A stretch of 62,855 nucleotides of DNA from an uncultured Alphaproteobacteria bacterium (lineage in GTDB: Bacteria > Pseudomonadota > Alphaproteobacteria > Micavibrionales > Micavibrionaceae). A model generated the notes under the pieces. It saw nothing but the letters and a program-made list of their open reading frames with translations, had not been told where the DNA came from and made no database searches. The translations under genes were made by a program, and so were the position numbers. The DNA lies in assembly GCA_946480475.1 (NCBI GenBank), contig CAMLJM010000015.1, positions 1 through 62,855 on the forward strand, written 5' to 3'. Shown one piece after another: positions 18,101 through 29,226 of the stretch. The first letter of the stretch is position 1. Each line of letters starts with the position of its first letter.

Positions 18101-21100
18101 CATCATTCACGATTATATCCAGTATATCACCTGGAATCAGGCCGATAAGATCGTATTTGATTCAGCAATAGACTCAACGGACGCCATTTATACTAAAGTA
18201 GGCGATGATCTCGTCATTGAGCTGACCGGTTATACGGACAGTTTAACAGTTGATAAGTTCTTCAATAGTACAGGCTATTACGCTATTGAACTCTTCGAAT
18301 TTAGCGATGTTACCCTCTCTAAGGGTGATGTTTACACGCTGACAGTGGGCAGTGCCCATCGTGTAGGAACTAGCGCTAATGACTCTCTTACCGGTACAGC
18401 TGGCAATGATCTGCTGGAAGGTATGGCTGGTAACGATACTTTAAGCGGCTCTGATGGTGATGATACTATAGATGGCGGCGCAGGGGACGATTACCTGATC
18501 GGTGGTACCGGTGGTGATACTTTTATAGCAAGCGAAGGCATCGATACGATTGATGAGTTGGGCGGCTTTGATGAGATTTTATTCGGCCCTGGCATTACCC
18601 TCGAAGATCTTCATATTTACCGTTATTACGGTTCCTACCCATACCAGCATATGGCTATTGAATGGGGTGATGGCAATAAGATCATTGTTCTCGGTCAATA
18701 TTACGGGGGTAGCCCTGTTGAGCAGATCAGGTTTGATGATGATACGACCTATAGCCTGATTGATAATGATGTGCTGACTGTGGGGACCAGCGGCAATGAC
18801 AATATTGGTGGTGGTGTTGGCAGCGGGAACGACATACTTGAAGGTTTTGCTGGGAATGATGATATTTCCAGTGGCGGCGGAAACGATATACTTGATGGCG
18901 GCGAAGGTAACGATATATTAAGCGGTGGCACGGGTAATGACATATATGTCGCAAGCCCTGGCACTGATTACATTGATGAAGACGGCGGTGTTGATACCAT
19001 CGTCTTTGGTGAAGGCATCGCCCTTCAAGATCTGACTTTCAGAAAGGTGAACGATTATCCATACAGCCATCTCAATATTTATTGGGGTGCCGGTAATCTG
19101 ATCAGTGTAAGAGATTTCTACGCGCCGAATATTTCAAGCGATACCCGTCAGGTTGAGCTCCTGCAATTTGCTGACGGTTCAACATTTGATCTTCTCAATT
19201 CTTTTATCACCCAGCAGGGTACATCGGGGAACGATACCCTCTCTGGTGTCGGTACAAACGATCATGAGATTAATACGTCTGACATCATTTATGGCCTCGC
19301 AGGCAATGATAGCATAACCGCAAATGCGGGCGATGATACCGTCTATGGCGGCGCAGGGGATGATTATATCGAAGCCGGATCAGGAAACGACATCGTTGAA
19401 GGTAATGAAGATGCGGATACCATCTATGGCGAAGATGGTAATGACACCATTTACGGTAATGAGGGTAATGATGCTCGTCTTGATGGCGGTAATGGTGAGG
19501 ATATAGTTTACGGCGGGACCGGTAATGATCTTATTTATGGTGGTGCTGCTAATGACACCCTGTTTGGTGAAGAAGGTAATGATACTGTCTATGGTGGATC
19601 AGGAAATGATTACATCGAAGGCGGCGACGGCGATGATACCCTCAATGGTGAAGCCGATATTGACCGCCTGATGGGTGGACTGGGTAATGACACCTTGAGT
19701 GGCGGCACAGGTAATGATTACCTGCTGGGTGAAGCTGGTACAGATACCCTGAATGGCAATGACGGCGATGACATCCTGGATGGTGGTGCCGGTAATGACA
19801 CGCTGAATGGTGGCAATAATAACGATACTATTTTTGGCGGTGACGGGGATGATATTATAAATCCGGGCACAGGGAATGATTATGTCTATGCTGGCAGTGG
19901 CAACGACCAGGTAACTGATGCCGCCAGCTCTTCTTCCAGCCAGAAGTATGTTCATGGTGAAGATGGTGATGACACGATCTCGCTCGGTGATTCAAATGAC
20001 TTCATATATGGCGGTAATGGTAATGACGTTATCAGTGGTGGCTCTGGTAACGATTTTATTGATGGCGGTGAAGGCAATGATACGCTCAACGGTAACAGCT
20101 TCAATGACACAATATATGGCGGTGCCGGTGATGACACCATAAACCCTGGTACAGGCAACGATACCGTATATGCCGGATCCGGGAACGACATTATTCAGGC
20201 AACTGTTGCTTCAGGTTCAGACGACGATATTAAGTATATCTACGGCGAATCTGGCAACGACTTTATCTCTATGGCCGATGCTGCAGATCACATTTATGGC
20301 GGCGACGGCGATGATGTTATCGTGGGTAACGGCGGTGATGACATCATGGATGGCGGGCTGGGAGACGACCAGTACCGCTATATCTATGGAGATGATGAAG
20401 ATTTTATCACGGATGCTGGTGGATATGACGTTATAGAATTTACGGATACAACCACGCCAGAAAATCTGGATTTCTTCACTGAAAACCATGACGCCGGATC
20501 GGTTGCTGATGACGTCAAAGTTGACTTTAACAACACAAGCACGCAAGAGATCGTTGTTTATAATCAGGTTAGCTCTACTCATACCAATAACAAGATCGAA
20601 GAACTGAGATTCTCTGATCAGTTCTCTCTTAACTTTAGTCGCTATGGAACCTCTCAGTGGGTGCAAATTGGCAACTCAACAACGACACATGACTCGAGCG
20701 CTGCTGCAGAAGCTAGGACTATTCTTGGCGGCACAAATGCCAACACGATAACGGGCAGTGCCTTTGCCGATGAAATCCATGCCGATACAGGTAATGACAC
20801 TGTGTATGGTGGCGCTGGCGATGACAGGCTCCATGGCGGCACTGGCACAGATACCGTAAACGGTGATGCCGGGGATGATTTAATCTGGGGTGGTGCCGGG
20901 AATGATACATTGCGTGGCGGAAATGATAATGATCTTATCATGGGGGGTGCCGGTAATGACCTTCAGGAAGGCGGTAATGGCGATGATGAGTATCGCTATA
21001 CGCTAGGAGAAGGTCACGACACCATCGAAGATGTAGATGGCTATGACACAATTATGGTCTATAACGTCGATCCTTCTGACGTTGATTTTGATCATGTTGG

Positions 21101-24100
21101 TAATAACCTGGTTATCAACCTTGATGCCGCGTACACCAGCACCATTACTGTTAAAAACTTCTTTACTTCTGGGGATAGCGTAGAACGTCTGTATCTGGAC
21201 AACGATAGCACGGGCTATTTTGATCTTGTCGCGCAGGCTTGGATTCCTGCTAATACGGCTCCTGTCATTAATTCGAATGGGGGTGGCTCTAGCGCTTCTG
21301 TTCAGGTTACCGAAGGTAATACGGCTGTTACAACAGTAGTGGCTACGGACATCGATTTTGGCACAACCCTGACCTACTCAATTTCTGGCGGGGCGGATGC
21401 GGCTAAATTCTCCATTAACAGCAGTACGGGCGCATTGTCATTCATCTCAGCCCCGGATTATAGCAATCCTACAGACGATGACTCTGATAGTGTTTATGAA
21501 GTTGAGGTTTCAGCCTCCGACGGCAGCCTGACGGATACGCAAGCTATAAGCGTTACTGTTCTTGATTTGTCCACGATTAATGGTACCGGTTCTGCGGATA
21601 CCCTGACCGGCACAAGTGCTGCCGATATCATAAGCGGACTTGGTGGTAATGATAATATCAGTGCTGGTGACGGCGATGATCTGATCGAAGGTGGCACTGG
21701 TGATGACACCATAAATGGTGGTAATGGCATTGATACCGTTTCCTATGCGAATGCGTCAGGAACCGTATCCGTCAATATTGGCAGCAACTTTGCGTCTGGT
21801 GCTGATGGTAACGATACGATCAGCAATGTTGAAAACATTATTGGCTCAGCTTATGCCGATAATATCTCCGGTACTGCAGGATCAAACGTCCTGCGTGGTG
21901 GGGCTGGTAATGACCAGTTCTTCCCAGGCGGCGGTGGCGGCGACCATATTTATGGTGAAGATGGCAATGACTATGTGTTGGGATACGCTGGCAATGATTT
22001 TATCGATGGTGGCAGTGGTACAGATGCTGTTGACTACTGGAACATAGGATCTGCTGTTACTGCCAATCTAGTAACAGGTACTACTTCGGGTGGGGCCGGA
22101 AGCGATACGCTGGTCTCTATCGAAAATCTTTATGGCACTTCTTATGCCGACAGCTTTGTAGGCAACGCTTCTGTGAATACTCTTAATGGCGGAGCCGGTA
22201 ACGACTACATTGAAGGGGGAGCTGGTAATGACTCCTTATCAGGAGGCGACGGCATAGATACGCTTGGTTACGCGAATGCCACCTCTGCTGTAACTGTTAA
22301 TCTTACTGCCGGGACTGCTACTGGCGGGGATGGTACGGACACTATCACCGGATTTGAGAATGTCACAGGCTCTGCTTACAATGATACAATCACTGGCAAT
22401 TATATGAACAACGTCATAGATGGCGGCGAGGGTGAGGATAGCTTCGTGGCTAGTACCGGCACGGATTCATATTATGGCGGCTATGGCAGCGATACAGTTG
22501 ATTACTCAGCTATGAGTTACACATCAACGATTGATCTGTCTTCTAATTATGCCACGATAGCAGGAAAGACGGATTATCTGGAAAATATCGAGAATGTCAA
22601 AGGTGGTACGCAGGCGGATAACATCACAGGTGATGGTGCTGCTAATATTCTTGATGGAGGTTCCGGGCATGACACGATCTCTGGCCTGGGTGGTCAGGAC
22701 TACCTGAAAGGTGGCACGGGCAATGATACGCTGACAGGCGGTGATGGCGATGATACCCTCGAAGGCGGAATTGGTTCAGACACCCTTCATGGCGGTGATG
22801 GAAGCGATCGTGCCTATTACACCGGTGCCAGCACCAATTTCATCATTTACCGTGATCATGCCGATTACCTTATCGTCAAGGATTTGGGCAATACCAATGA
22901 TGCATTTGGTTATGGCGGGGACAAAATCTATAATGACATTGAAAGTGTGCAGTTTAGCGATATCACCGTTGATCTGACAACGACGACATTTGCACTGAAT
23001 GGTGATGGCTGGGGTTCATACTCTATAACCCTGACATCCGGAACATCGCAGCCTTACTATGGTTATAATGCGCGCGATATTATCAATGGCTATGCAGGCA
23101 ATGATACTGTTTATGGTTATCTCGGTAATGATGATATTTATGGCAATGATGGCGTAGATACACTCTATGGCGGTGCCGGTAACGATAACCTCTATGGGGG
23201 AAATGGCAACGATACGTTGGACGGTGGTGATGGCGATGATGCCCTTGATGGCGGCGCTGGTACTGCCGATGTTGTCAGCTATGCTTCGGCATCAGCTGCT
23301 GTAATAATCAATCTGACCACGGGTACGGCAACAGGTGCTGGTAATGATACTCTCACAAATATTGAGAATGTTACGGCGTCTGCTTATGCTGATACAATAA
23401 CAACTAATTCGGTCGCTAATGTGATTAATGCGGGCGACGGTGATGATACGATTATTGTAACAGATGACTCTGTTGCTGATACTTATAACGGCGGCAATGG
23501 AATAGACACGCTCAGTTTCGTCAACGCTACAGCCAGCGTATCTCTCAATACAACCTACGTGACGGGAAGCTCGATCAATACTGATTGGCATAGCGGAATC
23601 GAGAACTTCATAGGCACAGCATATAACGACTCTCTGACTGGCACGACAGCGAATAATACGATCTGGGGCGGCGCTGGAAACGACACCATGAATGGCGGAG
23701 ATGGTAACGATACGCTCTATGGTGAAGCTGGTGATGATTACTTTACCGGCGGCGCCGGTGATGACGTCATTGATGGTGGAGCTAATACAGATGCTGTTGA
23801 TTATTCATCGGCAGGATCGGGCATTACTGGAAACTTGGCAACGGGTGTTGTCACAGGCGGCGCAGGCAACGATACTTTAAGTAACATTGAGCGCCTATAT
23901 GGTAGTGCATATGCTGATACATTAACGGGCAGTGCCGCTGCCAATATTATTAATGGCAATAATGGCGATGATATCATAGACGGTGGGGATGGTAACGATA
24001 CGCTAAATGGCGGTAGTAATTCCGATACCGTCAGTTATGTGTCCGCATCAGCTTATGTCACTGTCAGTCTGACTTCCAATACTGCAACAGGAGGTGCTGG

Positions 24101-24866
24101 CAGCGATACGTTATCCGGATTTGAGAATATTACCGGTTCTGCTTATGGCGATAGTCTGACAGGTGACTGGCAGAACAATGTCATTAATGGTGGAGATGGT
24201 AATGATATCATTACGGGCTTAGGGGGCTCTGACGCCATGAACGGCGGTGCTGGAGACGATACATTCGTTAGTGGCAATGCTAGTGATGTAATGGACGGGG
24301 GTGATGGTATAGATACCCTTAACTACGTTGCTGACTACGCAGTCACCGTTAACCTCTCGGCAGGAACTACAACAGGCAATAGTGGAAACCACACTCATAG
24401 CAATATCGAAAATGTGAAAGGTTCTATCTACAATGATACGATTACCGGTAGTAGCGGTGCTAATGCCTTAAGAGGACATTCTGGCAACGATACGCTCTAT
24501 GGCGGTGATGGTAATGACACTCTGTATGGTGAAGCAGGCACAGACACTCTGAATGGGGGTGCTGGAGCGGATACATTCGTATTTGAATCTGCTAGTGCCT
24601 TTAGTAATGTAGATACAGTTTCAGACTTCACAACAGGAGATGGGGATGCCATCAATCTTGTTGATGTCTTAAGTCTGTATGATCCTATGAACGATGCCAT
24701 TACTGATTTTGTTCAGATGAGCACAAGTGGTAGCGATACACATTTGTCTGTGGACAGGGATGGCACCGGTACCACTTACGGCTGGACACAAATTGCGACA
24801 ATTACAGGCGTAACAGGTCTGACAGATGAGGCAGCTCTAGTTACAAACGGAAACTTGATAGTTTAA
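12132..24866 (+). CDS. Giant RTX protein, 4,244 aa, type I-secreted adhesin/toxin-like
   Basis: Residues 1-270 are unique. First RTX blocks (GGxGxDxLxGxxGxD nonapeptides) occupy about 270-900. A calcium-binding dockerin/EF-hand-like segment follows at about 905-1020 ([26 protein letters not shown]). A non-repeat helical part covers 1070-1390. Nine haemolysin-related modules ending in xLTIxxQF lie between about 1450 and 3000, a cadherin-like domain at 3040-3147, and dense RTX repeats fill 2080-3030 and 3150-4130. The C-terminus ([19 protein letters not shown] onward) is a type I secretion target of the VCA0849 kind. Such proteins fold in calcium outside the cell, as adhesins, surface layers or toxins. 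No lipase, protease or pore-forming domain is evident, and no type I exporter genes are on the plasmid. Confidence 0.92.
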   Translation: MADNFYATTTIEDVRARLETDIQSILTPLLPNINDTTTLNFLSAVFAGWTLENVEIKTVGENEYTYTLPGGSPVVGLDMAGLLDAILEDILPERYQFLRLFSEVSSNWFSPDYESDFRLVDSEGDDIGGLASTDSLNPANYLAKIQSLLDYADNEEWPLEGHFKVEIRNGADQFQTAYTVINSEILTEALGVDFDTFIDWTNGTIINRDIKVSTDEYEFLVLDSISAQKIVLQYTVNGANEIRVASWSEIDLSGSEHSASHRVFLESYTGSSGNDLIYGSSDNDEITGAAGSDTLLGHGGDDTFLYDGAARSDVDADIIDGGDDEDTLDYAAFTPSSGDNGVSVNLETHVITKVGGGTNTSYAYNIENIVGSNYKDVLVGNDQKNEITGGGGFDLLYGGDDDDIFYGSTSATGVFEGDSYDGGVGDHDVVSYEKLSAGLFFNIAASLTTVSATSAFTDNSDSFIEIEEIKGTDTRDVFKFSGNLSNNNVIYDAGGEGNNYDLADFSSYSTSVVINEDGSVDDAGITLVDFEEFKGGSANDEIHGNDKNNILRGGAGSDELYGEEGRDIFYGGAGDDELYGGGGVGDPDGDVASYEDIGNGIIVLTSGGEDPASVQAGLAGGQDTLNSIEIIKGSNHSDTFAFSGTLTGSNTMGYYGAGSGAGKDIADFSLVTGNVDISDGVSIKGTQIYLYDIEHYIGSNQTDKVRATGKLDAPGGNYGGFIKVDTGNGNDEVWATGRGITVDLGDGEDKAHNLGYSTVIYTGTGDGDKDVVQLSQYAYVMDAGIEDRIEGINGYLSGGGKSHFSEKQWTYSNGAYYTINTNGDLVVCSLIKNPITGQNWTTYIANYTTVLHGSAGNTAGILLYEYDYEVFRIGEITSAPANYYWLNGTLLKAILESSLGDRYTPADGDPIVFDLDNDGLEVRPENILSPHFDMNGDGFAERVGWIGSGDAFLVRDLNANGQIDNITEMFGTATMDGYAHMATLDLNSDGVLNHLDAAWSDLKLWRDIDGDAVTDAGELLTLSSQNIVSISVTASSTTPVSDSGYVITAQGEFTRGDSSTGTTGNIIYRNNLHDTKWLTDVSVSAEAQALPDIMGRGTIPDLRAAMTVDGDLLELVEETLPLLNTPDLQVLLAAVLPVLTAWRDVAELPAGQPGTETRSDIYLLVRPTIEGGTEVLNYSVLQEDGSGTYYKLADNSSINAPGGGAIVRPTAADILADNSHSDASWVVLKGDAVQFLERWLGTSMPLGEVGTATGGAAHEAGLALLNEMYGQLNQIVIRIAAQSDAALGEFFEGITYDVDSEVFRPTTDYQLSPMLEKLFTEAPADAAGAYDYMLSWKPLLDVFMNNFDRGGGLFPTFGFLFKNIVTAFENVGFAGGLTAAAKIFDIPEEAIYMGSETLSGSNDADIIYLGEGNQTAKGNGGYDNFVIGRNFGQDKIIEIDSAAGTDADDTVRFAHALASDVTATRVGNDLIITVDATGDALTIVDQFKARPPSLTLGYADFARGVTEIIFADGQVWDQVDIAYAVSHVSSASETLYGTGRIDVMDGGAGNDTLRGGGDGDVYIYDVGYGNDLVKDTQDDVLIANPDYVAFGANVSIDDVTFTRSGGSNDLIVTIVSTGETLTIEGQFNASYTGIMGKQWFQRVEMFAFADGASVKWSDIILDLPASLKTTGNDTIYGFSWEDTLDGGAGDDYLSGGNENDTYLFGLGYGHDTIRDKQMDAIGVDSIDTVQFLEGIDPNEVTVTRDGDSSNLVITLIDGSTLTIERQFHVDYAGIGGVQKFDQIEYFKFSDEEETVWTAAQLIERVIDDTITSGNDETYGFKREDTFAASAGDDHIEGGAEGDDYHFGRGSGHDTIYDEADAIDIGDGIDRIVMASDILTTDIELISGPGSYDLTLRIKDTGDTITIENQNRKYIIGPMIHSIEQIVFADSTTWTAQDLRDMYIANAATSGNDTIYGYWYADTIEGGTGDDYMAGGGGGDTYLWGPGAGDDIIHDYIQYITWNQADKIVFDSAIDSTDAIYTKVGDDLVIELTGYTDSLTVDKFFNSTGYYAIELFEFSDVTLSKGDVYTLTVGSAHRVGTSANDSLTGTAGNDLLEGMAGNDTLSGSDGDDTIDGGAGDDYLIGGTGGDTFIASEGIDTIDELGGFDEILFGPGITLEDLHIYRYYGSYPYQHMAIEWGDGNKIIVLGQYYGGSPVEQIRFDDDTTYSLIDNDVLTVGTSGNDNIGGGVGSGNDILEGFAGNDDISSGGGNDILDGGEGNDILSGGTGNDIYVASPGTDYIDEDGGVDTIVFGEGIALQDLTFRKVNDYPYSHLNIYWGAGNLISVRDFYAPNISSDTRQVELLQFADGSTFDLLNSFITQQGTSGNDTLSGVGTNDHEINTSDIIYGLAGNDSITANAGDDTVYGGAGDDYIEAGSGNDIVEGNEDADTIYGEDGNDTIYGNEGNDARLDGGNGEDIVYGGTGNDLIYGGAANDTLFGEEGNDTVYGGSGNDYIEGGDGDDTLNGEADIDRLMGGLGNDTLSGGTGNDYLLGEAGTDTLNGNDGDDILDGGAGNDTLNGGNNNDTIFGGDGDDIINPGTGNDYVYAGSGNDQVTDAASSSSSQKYVHGEDGDDTISLGDSNDFIYGGNGNDVISGGSGNDFIDGGEGNDTLNGNSFNDTIYGGAGDDTINPGTGNDTVYAGSGNDIIQATVASGSDDDIKYIYGESGNDFISMADAADHIYGGDGDDVIVGNGGDDIMDGGLGDDQYRYIYGDDEDFITDAGGYDVIEFTDTTTPENLDFFTENHDAGSVADDVKVDFNNTSTQEIVVYNQVSSTHTNNKIEELRFSDQFSLNFSRYGTSQWVQIGNSTTTHDSSAAAEARTILGGTNANTITGSAFADEIHADTGNDTVYGGAGDDRLHGGTGTDTVNGDAGDDLIWGGAGNDTLRGGNDNDLIMGGAGNDLQEGGNGDDEYRYTLGEGHDTIEDVDGYDTIMVYNVDPSDVDFDHVGNNLVINLDAAYTSTITVKNFFTSGDSVERLYLDNDSTGYFDLVAQAWIPANTAPVINSNGGGSSASVQVTEGNTAVTTVVATDIDFGTTLTYSISGGADAAKFSINSSTGALSFISAPDYSNPTDDDSDSVYEVEVSASDGSLTDTQAISVTVLDLSTINGTGSADTLTGTSAADIISGLGGNDNISAGDGDDLIEGGTGDDTINGGNGIDTVSYANASGTVSVNIGSNFASGADGNDTISNVENIIGSAYADNISGTAGSNVLRGGAGNDQFFPGGGGGDHIYGEDGNDYVLGYAGNDFIDGGSGTDAVDYWNIGSAVTANLVTGTTSGGAGSDTLVSIENLYGTSYADSFVGNASVNTLNGGAGNDYIEGGAGNDSLSGGDGIDTLGYANATSAVTVNLTAGTATGGDGTDTITGFENVTGSAYNDTITGNYMNNVIDGGEGEDSFVASTGTDSYYGGYGSDTVDYSAMSYTSTIDLSSNYATIAGKTDYLENIENVKGGTQADNITGDGAANILDGGSGHDTISGLGGQDYLKGGTGNDTLTGGDGDDTLEGGIGSDTLHGGDGSDRAYYTGASTNFIIYRDHADYLIVKDLGNTNDAFGYGGDKIYNDIESVQFSDITVDLTTTTFALNGDGWGSYSITLTSGTSQPYYGYNARDIINGYAGNDTVYGYLGNDDIYGNDGVDTLYGGAGNDNLYGGNGNDTLDGGDGDDALDGGAGTADVVSYASASAAVIINLTTGTATGAGNDTLTNIENVTASAYADTITTNSVANVINAGDGDDTIIVTDDSVADTYNGGNGIDTLSFVNATASVSLNTTYVTGSSINTDWHSGIENFIGTAYNDSLTGTTANNTIWGGAGNDTMNGGDGNDTLYGEAGDDYFTGGAGDDVIDGGANTDAVDYSSAGSGITGNLATGVVTGGAGNDTLSNIERLYGSAYADTLTGSAAANIINGNNGDDIIDGGDGNDTLNGGSNSDTVSYVSASAYVTVSLTSNTATGGAGSDTLSGFENITGSAYGDSLTGDWQNNVINGGDGNDIITGLGGSDAMNGGAGDDTFVSGNASDVMDGGDGIDTLNYVADYAVTVNLSAGTTTGNSGNHTHSNIENVKGSIYNDTITGSSGANALRGHSGNDTLYGGDGNDTLYGEAGTDTLNGGAGADTFVFESASAFSNVDTVSDFTTGDGDAINLVDVLSLYDPMNDAITDFVQMSTSGSDTHLSVDRDGTGTTYGWTQIATITGVTGLTDEAALVTNGNLIV
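18370..21000 (+). repeat. Dense RTX nonapeptide array, first block
   Basis: Near-continuous coding repeats of the GGxGNDxLx type recur at about 27-base spacing, with codons for GNDT and GGAGND reappearing throughout. They form calcium-binding beta-rolls in the product. Their DNA similarity makes this a likely site of recombination or assembly collapse. Confidence 0.85.
21580..24590 (+). repeat. Second RTX array with nine higher-order units
   Basis: About every 240-290 bases the RTX repeats are broken by a 55-residue unit of the form D-x-[VL]-x-Y ... V-x-[VI]-x-L ... GxGxDTL-xx-[IF]-EN ... GSAYAD-x-[IL]-xG. Copies begin near 21730, 22025, 22257, 22494, 23270, 23505, 23790, 24027 and 24312. 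They look like products of tandem duplication that have since diverged. Confidence 0.75.
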
Positions 24867-24885
24867 TTAGGTATGTAGATAGTAC

Positions 24886-25200
24886 ATGACGTACACAGTG
24901 AAAACATACAATGGTGGTGAAGAGCAGATAAGAAAATTTGAGCATCTTATCGAAACGGCTGTAAATATAGTTGATGAGTATTTCTTGGATTCTTACCAGG
25001 ATATAGTTCGTTCCAAGTCTTATTCGACACAACAAATTGCTGCTGCTTATATTTATCTTGGATACTATGCGCTCAGGCGGACAGGTCCTGTTGGAAGCAC
25101 AAGTGATCTCTTTGATTTAATAGCGCACTGTGCCAAAGAGCAGACCGAGGCCTTGATTGGCAAGACAGGAAAGGACCCTTTTATAAAAAGAATGACATAG
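24886..25200 (+). CDS. Small protein of unknown function downstream of the RTX gene
   Basis: The 104-residue product is soluble and mostly helical (EEQIRKFEHLIETAVNIV, YSTQQIAAAYIYLGYYALRR). I recognise no family. It starts 19 bases after the RTX stop on the same strand, so it may be the third gene of that operon. The ribosome site is weak. Its stop lies only five bases from the convergent virD4 stop, with no terminator between them. Confidence 0.5.
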   Translation: MTYTVKTYNGGEEQIRKFEHLIETAVNIVDEYFLDSYQDIVRSKSYSTQQIAAAYIYLGYYALRRTGPVGSTSDLFDLIAHCAKEQTEALIGKTGKDPFIKRMT

Positions 25201-25205
25201 CGGTG

Positions 25206-27062
25206 CTATTGTCCATCGCTTATTCCGGATAAAAGCTTCATTATCAGCGCTGTTTCGTCCTGTGCATCTTCGCTAATATCTTGTTCTTTTCTAAATGCTG
25301 CGGCGTCATCGAGCCAACTTGATAGATCGGATTTCAGAGCTTTGTTTTGATGTTGAGCTATACTTTGCTCAGTATATTTGGGTTCCTTTATAAAATTTTC
25401 TTTTGCTACAGGAATATCAAACTGTGGAATCCCGTAATTAATTATTCTGAGCTTCGGCACCTTGGGTGGCTCCATCTGACGCCCAGAGAATCCTTTATCC
25501 TGATAGTAGGCAATCTTCTCTGCTTTAATGGGTACGGAAGATTCAGTAATGATAATTTCCTGATGTCTAGATAGCTGTTTAACCTTCTCCTTAGAGATAA
25601 GTGGACGCGCGCGGCTACTTATGTTCTTGCCTGGTGGCTCAAATCTTGCCGCACCTCGTTGAGAGGTTGAAACAGTTTTCACAGTTCTTTCACCGCAAGA
25701 ATTGCTGACATAAGTAGCTGTTTCTAAGTCATTGGCGGCAAAAAATATCTGGTGGGCGCAGCATGAAAGAATGCCATCGCGCTTATCCCGGCCGTAAACA
25801 TCATCCAGCCATTTTAAGCCCTGAACCACGGCGAGAACGCGGCAGTTATAGCCTGCCAGTAGTGTAAAGGCAGATGTCATGGATGCCATTTCGCCCAGCA
25901 TATGGAACTCATCGAGCATCATGAGAACTTTATAGGGTTCATCCGGCCCGGGTTCACGCATGGATAGGATTGTAATCACCTGCTCAAAGAAAATGCGGAG
26001 CAGGGGGGCCAGTGTGCCGATCTGTCCGGTAAGCACCCCTACATAAATAGAGGTTTTCCGGCGACGCAGATCCTTGATGCTAAAATCGCTGGTGGATGTG
26101 GCAGCGTCGATCACAGGATTGTCCCATAGATTGATAGCCTGGTTCAGGCTGGACTTTACGCCGCTACGCTCCTTGGCAGCTTTGTTAGCAAAGTTCATAA
26201 GGGATTTTTTGACCGTATCTGATAGCTCGCTATGGGTCTGTACGATATGGCGGGCCACTTCTCCTAAATCCTGCTCAGTCCCCAGCAGGCGATTGATTGA
26301 CCCTATTGTAGGGGGCATATCAGGACTATCCATAACATAAAGCGCCAGGCCCACAAACAAGGCACGAGCTTCCGAAGCCCAGACGGGGTCGCTCTTGGGA
26401 GGGTTTTTAATAAGAATGTTGGCGATGACCTGTATATCGCTTACCCGCTGGTGAGGATCGCTGCTGATGGCATCCAGTGGGTTGTAGCGATGGGAACAGC
26501 CATCCGGGTCAAGCGGCGACCACATGAAAACCTCATGGCCGTGTGCGTGTCTGTAGCCTGCTGTCTTTCTGAAATTTTCGTTCTTAACGTCAAGGCATAA
26601 TATGGAATCTGACCAGTTAAGCAGGTTGGGGATGACCAAACCAACACCTTTCCCGGAACGCGTTGGGGCAATCAGCATGGCATGGGTGGGCTGATCGCTT
26701 ACCAGATAACGCCCTCTATACTTTCCCAAGATCAGACCATTGCCAGAGAAGAGGCCTGCCTTGCTGATTTCTTGCCATGTTGCCCAATGTGCGTCCCCAT
26801 ATTCCGCCTCCGGCTTTCTAGAAAGAGAGATGGCAGCGCCCACGATCAGCCCGTGAGGTAGAAGCAATGATACCCAGAAACGGTTTTTAAGGGCAGGGGA
26901 GTGGAGGGCATCAATATGCTGCCATATCGACCAGGGCCTTATCTCTGCAGCTGCAAACCCTGATAGGCTCATAAACAGGGCAGAGGCTATAAAGGATGCT
27001 ATCAGCAGGCCAAAACACAGGCTCAATGTCAGGAAGATAATCTGTGCCTTAGAGATCGGCAT
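25206..27062 (-). CDS. virD4: VirD4 type IV coupling protein
   Basis: The 618-residue protein is the coupling ATPase that links the relaxase-DNA complex to the transfer channel. It has two N-terminal membrane segments (about 8-35 and 62-80), a Walker A motif in APTRSGKGVGLVIPNLL near 130-146, and Walker B in LMMLDEFHMLGEMAS near 370. It is the last gene of the virB operon; its start overlaps the end of virB11 by 14 bases. It resembles VirD4/TraG of Agrobacterium-type systems in length and motif order. Confidence 0.95.
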   Translation of the reverse strand: MPISKAQIIFLTLSLCFGLLIASFIASALFMSLSGFAAAEIRPWSIWQHIDALHSPALKNRFWVSLLLPHGLIVGAAISLSRKPEAEYGDAHWATWQEISKAGLFSGNGLILGKYRGRYLVSDQPTHAMLIAPTRSGKGVGLVIPNLLNWSDSILCLDVKNENFRKTAGYRHAHGHEVFMWSPLDPDGCSHRYNPLDAISSDPHQRVSDIQVIANILIKNPPKSDPVWASEARALFVGLALYVMDSPDMPPTIGSINRLLGTEQDLGEVARHIVQTHSELSDTVKKSLMNFANKAAKERSGVKSSLNQAINLWDNPVIDAATSTSDFSIKDLRRRKTSIYVGVLTGQIGTLAPLLRIFFEQVITILSMREPGPDEPYKVLMMLDEFHMLGEMASMTSAFTLLAGYNCRVLAVVQGLKWLDDVYGRDKRDGILSCCAHQIFFAANDLETATYVSNSCGERTVKTVSTSQRGAARFEPPGKNISSRARPLISKEKVKQLSRHQEIIITESSVPIKAEKIAYYQDKGFSGRQMEPPKVPKLRIINYGIPQFDIPVAKENFIKEPKYTEQSIAQHQNKALKSDLSSWLDDAAAFRKEQDISEDAQDETALIMKLLSGISDGQ

Positions 27063-28074
27063 GAGGGTACCAGATTTCAGTGATGACGCGCTTGCCTTTT
27101 ACGCGCTTCAACTGAATGACAATATCAACGATTGATTGGATATATTGCATAATTTCTTCATGCTTCAAGCCGAGATTAGCCTGCATTACCATCAAAGCGA
27201 TCTGCTCTATGGCGCCGTAGGGAGTATCTGCATGGATCGTTGTGATTGAGCCCGGATGGCCGGTGTTGACAGCTCTTAGGAAGGTATAGGCTTCCTTACC
27301 TCTTAGCTCGCCTAGTAGAATGCGATCCGGGCGCAATCTAAGAGAAGCTTCAAGCAGATCCTGAATTGTCACTCTGGCTGTTCCCTGTTCGCCTTTTGAT
27401 GCCAGCAGAGATAACCAGTTAGGATGAGGGGGAGAAATTTCAGGGGTATCTTCAATCGTGATAATACGCTCGTGGGTATCAATATCCTGCAAAATAGCGT
27501 TCAGGAGTGTTGTTTTGCCGGTCGAAGTACCCCCGGAAATAATAATGTTTTTACGTTCGCGCGCTGCAAGACCGATAAACTGCCTGTAATCTTTAGATTT
27601 TGCCAACGCCTTCAGTTCGGCTGACATGGTCTTTCCCAGTGGCTCTGCGGAAAAGCAGATATTCTCAAATGTGCCCTGCTTACTAAGGTCATCCAATCCC
27701 AGGTTCTGAACCGTCTGCTTACGAATGGAGAGCGATATTCCATGGCGCGATGCTGGCGGAATAATAATCTGAATACGTTCTCCTGATGGCAGGTTGGCCG
27801 ACAGGATGGGCTTTTGAGAATTTATCTCCTGCTTGGTTGTACGGGCGATCTGTTCAGCAAGATTCAATAGGTCTTCCGCACTCATCAGATTATTACTCTG
27901 ATGTTCCATGTGTGTCTGGCCTATACGTTCTATCCAAAGACTTCCGCCTTGATTAATACATATCTCGGATACCGTCTGATCACCTAGAAAGCGATAAAAC
28001 GGCTGCAGATAGTGATGAACAAAGACGTTCTCTTTCTCTAACGGTAAAGATCCTTGGAGGTGAGCTGGCTTCAT
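27049..28074 (-). CDS. virB11: VirB11 traffic ATPase
   Basis: The 341-residue protein is the hexameric ATPase that switches the channel between pilus building and DNA transfer. Walker A is SGGTSTGKTTLLNAIL near 180, followed by ITIEDTPEI (Asp box), LRLRPDRILLGELRG (Walker B region) and GHPGSITTIHAD (His box). All family motifs are present and in order. The start at 28074 lies five bases after the virB10 stop. Confidence 0.95.
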   Translation of the reverse strand: MKPAHLQGSLPLEKENVFVHHYLQPFYRFLGDQTVSEICINQGGSLWIERIGQTHMEHQSNNLMSAEDLLNLAEQIARTTKQEINSQKPILSANLPSGERIQIIIPPASRHGISLSIRKQTVQNLGLDDLSKQGTFENICFSAEPLGKTMSAELKALAKSKDYRQFIGLAARERKNIIISGGTSTGKTTLLNAILQDIDTHERIITIEDTPEISPPHPNWLSLLASKGEQGTARVTIQDLLEASLRLRPDRILLGELRGKEAYTFLRAVNTGHPGSITTIHADTPYGAIEQIALMVMQANLGLKHEEIMQYIQSIVDIVIQLKRVKGKRVITEIWYPHADL

Positions 28075-28078
28075 ATTT

Positions 28079-29212
28079 TTACCTCCGGGTCAGATTCCCT
28101 GCAACTTGAGAGAAATCAAGATCCTTGGCGACAAAGACTTTGATTTTGGTGCCTTGATCGACATTGATTGTAGGAGGAATGGCGATAGCATTATCCAGGG
28201 CGATTTCTGCTGATTTTGAGAAATCGCTGCCTGATTCCAGAGCGACAGTGGCGCTATTCTCATTATCAAGAGAATTGACACCTATCTGCAGACCAGCATC
28301 GATGAGGGATAGTAAGATAGAGGAGCCGAACCGCTCAAAGAAGTGCGTATCAAGATCGCCTGCCAAGCCCGAGCGGCCCAGATCATCGGTGCCCATAGAG
28401 CCAATATTCACACTGACGCCATCCTGTCTCAGTATGCGATTCCAGATTACAAAAATTCTGGATTGGCCACGGACGAGGCCAGAGCGGTAGCGGCCTATAA
28501 TACGCGCCCCTTGCGGGATTAAAATGTGCGAACCATCATGACTATAGACAGGTTCACTGACGATCGCGCGCACCATGCCTGGTAAGTCACTCTGGATGGC
28601 TGTTTCCAGGATGCCGGAGATCATGGTTCCCTGTGCTATCAAGGTTGATAAGTTCGCAATCTGTGAGGCCTGAGCTGTTTCGACATCAAGACTACCATAC
28701 TGCTGAGCAAACGCCGTATTGCTATCGCTGTTACCAGCCACCAGATTTCCTTCTCCTGCAGAGGTTCCTACAGTGTGAGCTTTAGCGCTCGACTTCTGAT
28801 CAATAATAAGCTGCGGTGATCGCAAGCGTTCATCCTTTCTTTTTTGCTGTTCCTTTGCTAGGCGCAAGGCCTCGGCCTGCATCATTCTTTCTCTTTCCAG
28901 CTCATAAGGATCAATAGTATTGGCCGCCTCTGCAATAACCACAGGCTCGGGTTGAGCGGCGGCAGGCTCGATATAAGGGGCAGGAGTAGAATTGAGGCTT
29001 TTGAAAGTAATTTCCTCTGGTGTTACGAGCGAGGGAGGCGCATCCTTTTTGATGCCGTCAATGACGACAAAAATCATTGCCATGGCTGCCAGACCTAACA
29101 GCAGGCCTATAAAGAGAGTACGGCTCTTAGGAGCGGCGGCGACCGAGGGGATCTCGCGATCAACGGGAATATTGTTCTCTTGATCAGGCTTGTTTTCATG
29201 TGATTCATTCAT
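28079..29212 (-). CDS. virB10: VirB10 channel scaffold protein
   Basis: The 377-residue protein spans both membranes. It has a cytoplasmic N-terminus, one membrane segment at about 31-52 (TLFIGLLLGLAAMAMIFVV), a Pro-rich periplasmic linker and the conserved TrbI/VirB10 C-terminal domain (LIPQGARIIGRYRSG, GRSGLAGDLDTHFFERFG). The ATG at 29212 is preceded by AGAAGGAA; a longer in-frame extension to 29278 overlaps virB9 and is rejected. It is 14 bases downstream of virB9. Confidence 0.93.
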   Translation of the reverse strand: MNESHENKPDQENNIPVDREIPSVAAAPKSRTLFIGLLLGLAAMAMIFVVIDGIKKDAPPSLVTPEEITFKSLNSTPAPYIEPAAAQPEPVVIAEAANTIDPYELERERMMQAEALRLAKEQQKRKDERLRSPQLIIDQKSSAKAHTVGTSAGEGNLVAGNSDSNTAFAQQYGSLDVETAQASQIANLSTLIAQGTMISGILETAIQSDLPGMVRAIVSEPVYSHDGSHILIPQGARIIGRYRSGLVRGQSRIFVIWNRILRQDGVSVNIGSMGTDDLGRSGLAGDLDTHFFERFGSSILLSLIDAGLQIGVNSLDNENSATVALESGSDFSKSAEIALDNAIAIPPTINVDQGTKIKVFVAKDLDFSQVAGNLTRR

Positions 29213-29226
29213 AATGATTATTCCTT

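Noticed and set aside
12132..24866. RTX repeats as a CRISPR or satellite array
   Set aside because: The repeats are in frame throughout one 4,244-codon gene and encode the classic GGxGxDxxx nonapeptide.
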